Shown: one piece after another, positions 5,972 to 8,455 of the stretch
How positions within the stretch are numbered: the stretch's first letter is position 1
How the letters are laid out: every line of letters starts with the position of its first letter
NCBI GenBank assembly: GCA_021799915.1
Contig: JAJYZN010000121.1
Span: 1 to 8,455, forward strand
Source of the DNA: Actinomycetes bacterium
GTDB taxonomy: Bacteria > Actinomycetota > Acidimicrobiia > Acidimicrobiales > RAAP-2
Direction: 5' to 3'
Length of the DNA: 8,455 nucleotides
The notes under the pieces: generated by a model
Seen by the model: only the letters and a program-made list of their open reading frames with translations
Told to the model about the DNA's origin: nothing
The model's database searches: none
Program-made: the position numbers and the translations under genes

Positions 5972-6748
5972 TCATTGTTGCCCGCGCCGGCCCACTCGTC
6001 GGGGACCGGTCTCGGAAGCACGCGCCGTCTCCGAACTGCGAGCCGTCGTGAGGCCGCCCAGCACTGCGCCGACCAGTGCTCGCAGCGAGTAGACGAAGAC
6101 CGTCTCTTGGTCCACCGGCCGCGTGAGGGAGGCGAAGAGGTCCGGGGCACCGGGCAGGTCGCCGGTCCCCCACGGATCGGCGAGCTCCTCGTGCTGGGCC
6201 GGCTGGCGGTCCACCTGGCGGTCCAGCAGCACCGATCCCACCACCAGCTTGATGATCGCCTGGGCGCCGAGGGCGACTGCGGGCCCGTCCAGGCCGGCAT
6301 CGACCAGCTCGGCGACCACGGCCCGCCGGGCCGGCTGGAACAGCGCCGCGATCCTTCCCTGGCGATGCACGACGTTGACCAGGTCGGCCTGGTCCAGCAG
6401 CGACCGGCGGAGCGAGCGGGCCAACGACAGCAGCCGCTCCTCGTGGGTCGTGCCCCGTACGGACACGGTCACGGCGCTGAACTGGTCGATGATGCGCTCC
6501 ACCAAACCGTCGACGAGTGCCTGCTTGTCCCCGACATGCCAATAGACAGCCGTCACCGCCACGCCGAGCTTCGCCGCCAGCCCACGCACAGTGAGCCCCG
6601 GCATCCCTTCGGTGACGAGGATCTCCATGGCGGCATCCAGCACCTGAGCGCGAGAGAGCCCGGCGTCGCGGCTCCTGCCGGCAGCCGCCGGCCCCGGCCG
6701 CCGGGGCGCGGCGCGTCCTGCCCCCCCTTGATGCCCGGCCCCAGCCAT
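5972..6748 (-). CDS. TetR/AcrR-family transcriptional regulator
   Basis: A 258-residue DNA-binding repressor. After a disordered Ala/Gly/Pro/Arg-rich lead (1-30), a standard TetR N-domain follows: LSRAQVLDAAMEILVTEG (31-48) and the helix-turn-helix LTVRGLAAKLGVAVTAVYWH (52-71). The ligand-binding, dimerising C-domain covers about 85-235, and the last 20 residues are Arg/Ser/Thr-rich and probably disordered. The ATG at 6748 has no Shine-Dalgarno sequence, but TAACAT (complement of 6755-6760) lies six bases before it, so the mRNA may be leaderless. The palindrome 6748-6762 overlaps this promoter and the start codon, indicating autoregulation. The gene is co-transcribed with the SDR gene (ATGA overlap) and divergent from the amidohydrolase gene. 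The ligand is unknown, perhaps a substrate or CoA ester of the pathway. Confidence 0.92.
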   Translation of the reverse strand: MAGAGHQGGAGRAAPRRPGPAAAGRSRDAGLSRAQVLDAAMEILVTEGMPGLTVRGLAAKLGVAVTAVYWHVGDKQALVDGLVERIIDQFSAVTVSVRGTTHEERLLSLARSLRRSLLDQADLVNVVHRQGRIAALFQPARRAVVAELVDAGLDGPAVALGAQAIIKLVVGSVLLDRQVDRQPAQHEELADPWGTGDLPGAPDLFASLTRPVDQETVFVYSLRALVGAVLGGLTTARSSETARASETGPRRVGRRGQQ

Positions 6749-6762
6749 GTAACGATGTTACA
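6748..6762. promoter_or_regulatory. Candidate TetR operator in the divergent tetR/amidohydrolase promoter
   Basis: TGTAACGATGTTACA is a perfect inverted repeat with 6-bp arms around GAT. It occupies the only intergenic space (29 bp) between the divergent tetR and amidohydrolase starts. It covers the presumed tetR -10 (6755-6760) and first start-codon base, and ends 15 bp before the amidohydrolase GTG. Size, symmetry and position are those of TetR-family operators, so joint repression of both directions is likely. Only one copy was seen in the window. Confidence 0.8.
6755..6760 (-). promoter_or_regulatory. Predicted -10 element for leaderless transcription of tetR
   Basis: On the minus strand TAACAT matches the TANNNT -10 pattern and is followed by six bases and then the ATG of tetR. 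This is the spacing seen at leaderless actinobacterial genes, whose transcripts start at the A of ATG. No recognisable -35 was found at 17-18 bp. The lack of any Shine-Dalgarno sequence upstream of this ATG agrees. Confidence 0.5.
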
Positions 6763-6777
6763 GGCTGAGAGGATGGG

Positions 6778-8019
6778 GTGCCTGCGATGGGAACGACGAC
6801 ACAGGAGCGCTACACCGTCATCTCGGCCGACTGCCACGCCGGCGCCGATCTGCACCAGTACCGCGGCTACCTCGAGCAGCGCTACCACGCGGCGTTCGAC
6901 GAGTGGGCCCGCACCTATGCGATCCCGTACGCCGACCTGCTCGGCGAGGACGGGAGCCGCAACTGGGACTCCGACCGCCGGCTGGCTGAGATGGACAGCG
7001 ACGGGATCGCCGCGGAGGTCATCTTCCCCAACACCATCCCTCCCTTCTACCCCGAGCCTTCCCTCAAGACCCAGGCGCCGGGGGCGAGCGATGGAGACCT
7101 GGCCCTTCGCTGGGCCGGGCTCCAGGCCCACAACCGCTGGCTCGTCGACTTCTGCGCGGCCACGCCAGGCCGCCGGGCGGGCATCGCGCAGATCATGCTC
7201 CACGACATCGACGCCGCGGTGGCCGAGATCCACTGGGCGGCGAGCGCCGGCCTGAAAGGCGGCATCCTGCTGCCCGGGACGCCGCCGGGCTCGGGCCTCC
7301 CTCCCTTGTACTCGCCCGAGTACGAACCGATCTGGCGGGCCTGCGCCGAGACCGGGCTCCCCATCAACCACCACAGCGGGAGCGCCGTCCCCCCGCTGGG
7401 CGACCAGCCGATCGACGAGGTCACCTTCCTCCTGGAAGTGACGTGGTGGGCGCACCGAGCCTTCTGGCACTTGGTCTTCGGCGGCGTGATGGACCGTTAT
7501 CCCGACTTGCAATTCGTCTTCACCGAGCAGGGCACGTCCTGGATCCCCGAGACCCTCGGGACCCTCGACTACTTCCATCACCGGATGAGCACGGCCGAAG
7601 GCTCCCAGGAGTACGAGTGGGGACACCCCGTCGTGGAGAAGCTCGCGCTCCGACCCAGCGAGTACTGGGCCCGCCAGTGCCACGTCGGATCGAGCTTCAT
7701 GCGACCGGCCGAGGTGGGGGTCCGCCACGCGGTCGGCGTCGAGCGCATCATGTGGGGCAGCGACTATCCCCATCGCGAATCGAGCTACCCGTTCAGCCGG
7801 GAGGCCCTGCGCCTCACGTTCTCGGGGGTGGACCCCTCCGAGGCGACGCTGATGCTGGGCGCCAACGCCGCCGAGCTCTACGGGTTCGACCTGGCATTCC
7901 TGGCGCCGGTGGCGGCCCGCATCGGCCCGACCCACGCCGAGATCGCCGAGCCGCTGTCTGCGGCGGAGATCCCTGCGGACGCCGACCGGTGCCCCGCGTT
8001 CGTGGGGGTTGCCCGGTGA
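6778..8019 (+). CDS. Amidohydrolase_2 (ACMSD-like) metal-dependent hydrolase/decarboxylase
   Basis: A 413-residue TIM-barrel enzyme of the amidohydrolase_2 family, which includes ACMSD-type decarboxylases and hydrolases of ring-derived acids. GTG 6778 is chosen because AGAGGA (6768-6773) lies four bases upstream; ATG 6787 is possible. The N-terminal metal motif reads SADCHAG (D18, H20). INHHSG supplies H198/H199. GGVMDRYPDLQFVFTEQG (235-252) and MWGSDYPH (325-332, D329) are typical, D329 being the conserved barrel aspartate. I recall many actinobacterial relatives starting ISADxHAG, usually annotated only as amidohydrolases in degradative clusters. The ORF leads an apparent operon: the decarboxylase-family start lies 31 bp after its stop. 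It is divergent from tetR and shares the operator. Substrate unknown. Confidence 0.9.
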   Translation: MPAMGTTTQERYTVISADCHAGADLHQYRGYLEQRYHAAFDEWARTYAIPYADLLGEDGSRNWDSDRRLAEMDSDGIAAEVIFPNTIPPFYPEPSLKTQAPGASDGDLALRWAGLQAHNRWLVDFCAATPGRRAGIAQIMLHDIDAAVAEIHWAASAGLKGGILLPGTPPGSGLPPLYSPEYEPIWRACAETGLPINHHSGSAVPPLGDQPIDEVTFLLEVTWWAHRAFWHLVFGGVMDRYPDLQFVFTEQGTSWIPETLGTLDYFHHRMSTAEGSQEYEWGHPVVEKLALRPSEYWARQCHVGSSFMRPAEVGVRHAVGVERIMWGSDYPHRESSYPFSREALRLTFSGVDPSEATLMLGANAAELYGFDLAFLAPVAARIGPTHAEIAEPLSAAEIPADADRCPAFVGVAR

Positions 8020-8050
8020 CCGGGAACGGGACCGAGAGCAAGGAGTGAGC

Positions 8051-8359
8051 ATGGGCGTAGTTCGTTACGGAGCGAGAACGGCGGAGCAATTGCAAAGCCG
8101 CGAGGTGGAGGCCACCGCGGTGGACGTGTGGGCCACGACCTTGGTCGCCACCTACGCCACCGACCCCGAGGTGATCGCTGCCGTTCTCCCGCCTCCTTTG
8201 GAACCGGGGGGCGATCCTCTCGTCAAGGTCACCATTGCCACCGTCGACATCCCCGGCTACCCGACGTTCGGCGCCGGGAGCTTCTCGGTGAGAGCCAGCC
8301 ACGAGGGTTGCCAACAGCCACCTTCGATATCACTGAACATCTACGAGCATGCGTCGTAG
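8051..8359 (+). pseudogene. Acetoacetate decarboxylase-family gene, truncated after about 86 codons
   Basis: ATG 8051 has AAGGAG (8040-8045) five bases upstream. Residues 1-86 look like the start of a normal acetoacetate decarboxylase-family protein, e.g. DVWATTLVATYATDPEVIAA and PLVKVTIATVDIPG, then FGAGSFSVRASHEG. These enzymes are usually about 250 residues and use a lysine Schiff base; the catalytic part lies beyond the break. From about 8309 the sequence no longer resembles the family, becomes less GC-rich, and stops at TAG 8357-8359 after 16 unrelated codons, shortly before a tnpA start. The simplest reading is disruption by an IS607-type insertion, with the 3' half on the far side of the element. 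The gene was probably the second of the amidohydrolase operon. Confidence 0.75.
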
Positions 8360-8360
8360 A
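8340..8360. promoter_or_regulatory. Interrupted palindrome at the presumed IS607 left end
   Basis: TCTACGA (8340-8346) and TCGTAGA (8354-8360) are 7-bp inverted repeats around a 7-base centre that itself contains GCATGC. It lies nine to thirty bases before the tnpA start and spans the stop of the truncated decarboxylase frame. Its place near the element end suggests a TnpA-binding site or an autoregulatory operator; a small hairpin is the other reading. Confidence 0.45.
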
Positions 8361-8368
8361 GCACGAGG

Positions 8369-8455
8369 GTGAAGCTCTTTGAGTGGGCTGAGCAAGAAGG
8401 CGTGCACTACCAGACCCAATGGCGGTGGTTCCGGGGCGGCCAGCTTCCTGTCCCG
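8369..8455 (+). CDS. tnpA: IS607-family serine recombinase (TnpA), N-terminal 29 residues (3' partial)
   Basis: From GTG 8369 to the window edge the frame reads MKLFEWAEQEG, then VHYQTQWRWFRGGQLPVP. The pattern L-x-x-W-A-x-x-x-G-V-x-x-x-T-x-x-R-W-F-x-x-G-x-L-P-V-P is the MerR-like helix-turn-helix that opens IS607-family TnpA proteins. The serine recombinase catalytic domain should follow. No earlier start is possible because TAG 8357-8359 is in frame. No clear Shine-Dalgarno sequence precedes it beyond GAGG directly against the GTG. It lies in the same frame as the disrupted decarboxylase gene, so the host operon would transcribe into it. Confidence 0.8.
   Translation, partial: MKLFEWAEQEGVHYQTQWRWFRGGQLPVP

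Larger units (their letters stand above)
8309..8455 (+). mobile_element. Left end of an IS607-family insertion sequence (continues past the window)
   Basis: The left boundary is inferred to lie near 8306-8312, where similarity to the decarboxylase family ends and GC content falls. What follows is about 60 bp of non-coding sequence with a 21-bp interrupted palindrome, then the start of a MerR-type-helix serine recombinase. IS607 elements lack terminal inverted repeats and usually carry tnpA followed by a tnpB gene for a Cas12-ancestor nuclease; tnpB and the right end would be outside this window. The exact boundary cannot be fixed without the empty site. Confidence 0.7.

Noticed and set aside
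8009..8050. Earlier ATG 8009 as start of the decarboxylase-family gene
   Set aside because: It lies inside the amidohydrolase gene and adds a highly charged 14-residue lead; ATG 8051 has AAGGAG at good spacing and a family-like start.
6553..8052. 499-codon minus-strand ORF opposite the amidohydrolase
   Set aside because: Shadow frame running through the divergent promoter and into tetR; no recognisable domain.

Overview
The window is about 8.5 kb of very GC-rich bacterial DNA with GTG and TTG starts, short or absent leaders and tight gene spacing. The style and protein relatives point to an actinomycete (Actinomycetota), possibly an Acidimicrobiia-type or otherwise little-studied lineage. 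That assignment is inferred from composition and remembered homologues, not from a marker gene.

Layout, left to right. The window opens in the C-terminus of a probable Hsp20 chaperone, followed by a strong stem-loop. Next is amt (+), an ammonium channel whose first pore histidine is replaced by glutamate. Converging on it is a small two-helix membrane protein of DUF1003-like type (-). Divergent from that is purU (+), a formyltetrahydrofolate deformylase. purU converges on a 492-residue MFS transporter (-) with the complete phosphate-site residues of the phosphate:H+ symporter (PHS) family. Upstream of the transporter lie two head-to-tail 11-bp repeats that match the actinobacterial PHO box, so phosphate control is predicted from both the protein and the DNA.

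The right third is a divergent catabolic-looking module. A TetR regulator and a RhlG-like short-chain dehydrogenase (-) are transcribed away from an amidohydrolase_2 enzyme and an acetoacetate-decarboxylase-family gene (+). A perfect palindrome, TGTAACGATGTTACA, sits between them and overlaps the tetR start codon; it is the obvious candidate operator for both directions. The decarboxylase gene is cut after about 86 codons, where a lower-GC segment begins. 60 bp further on is the start of an IS607-family serine recombinase (tnpA), so the module appears to have been broken by an IS607-type insertion whose remainder lies beyond the window.

A second theme is non-coding. Most intergenic gaps carry a short-period tandem array (14 bp x 7 twice, 14 bp x 4, 16 bp x 4, 17 bp x 3) with a different unit each time. 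These arrays produce the repetitive spurious reading frames in the gaps. No rRNA, tRNA or CRISPR array was seen.
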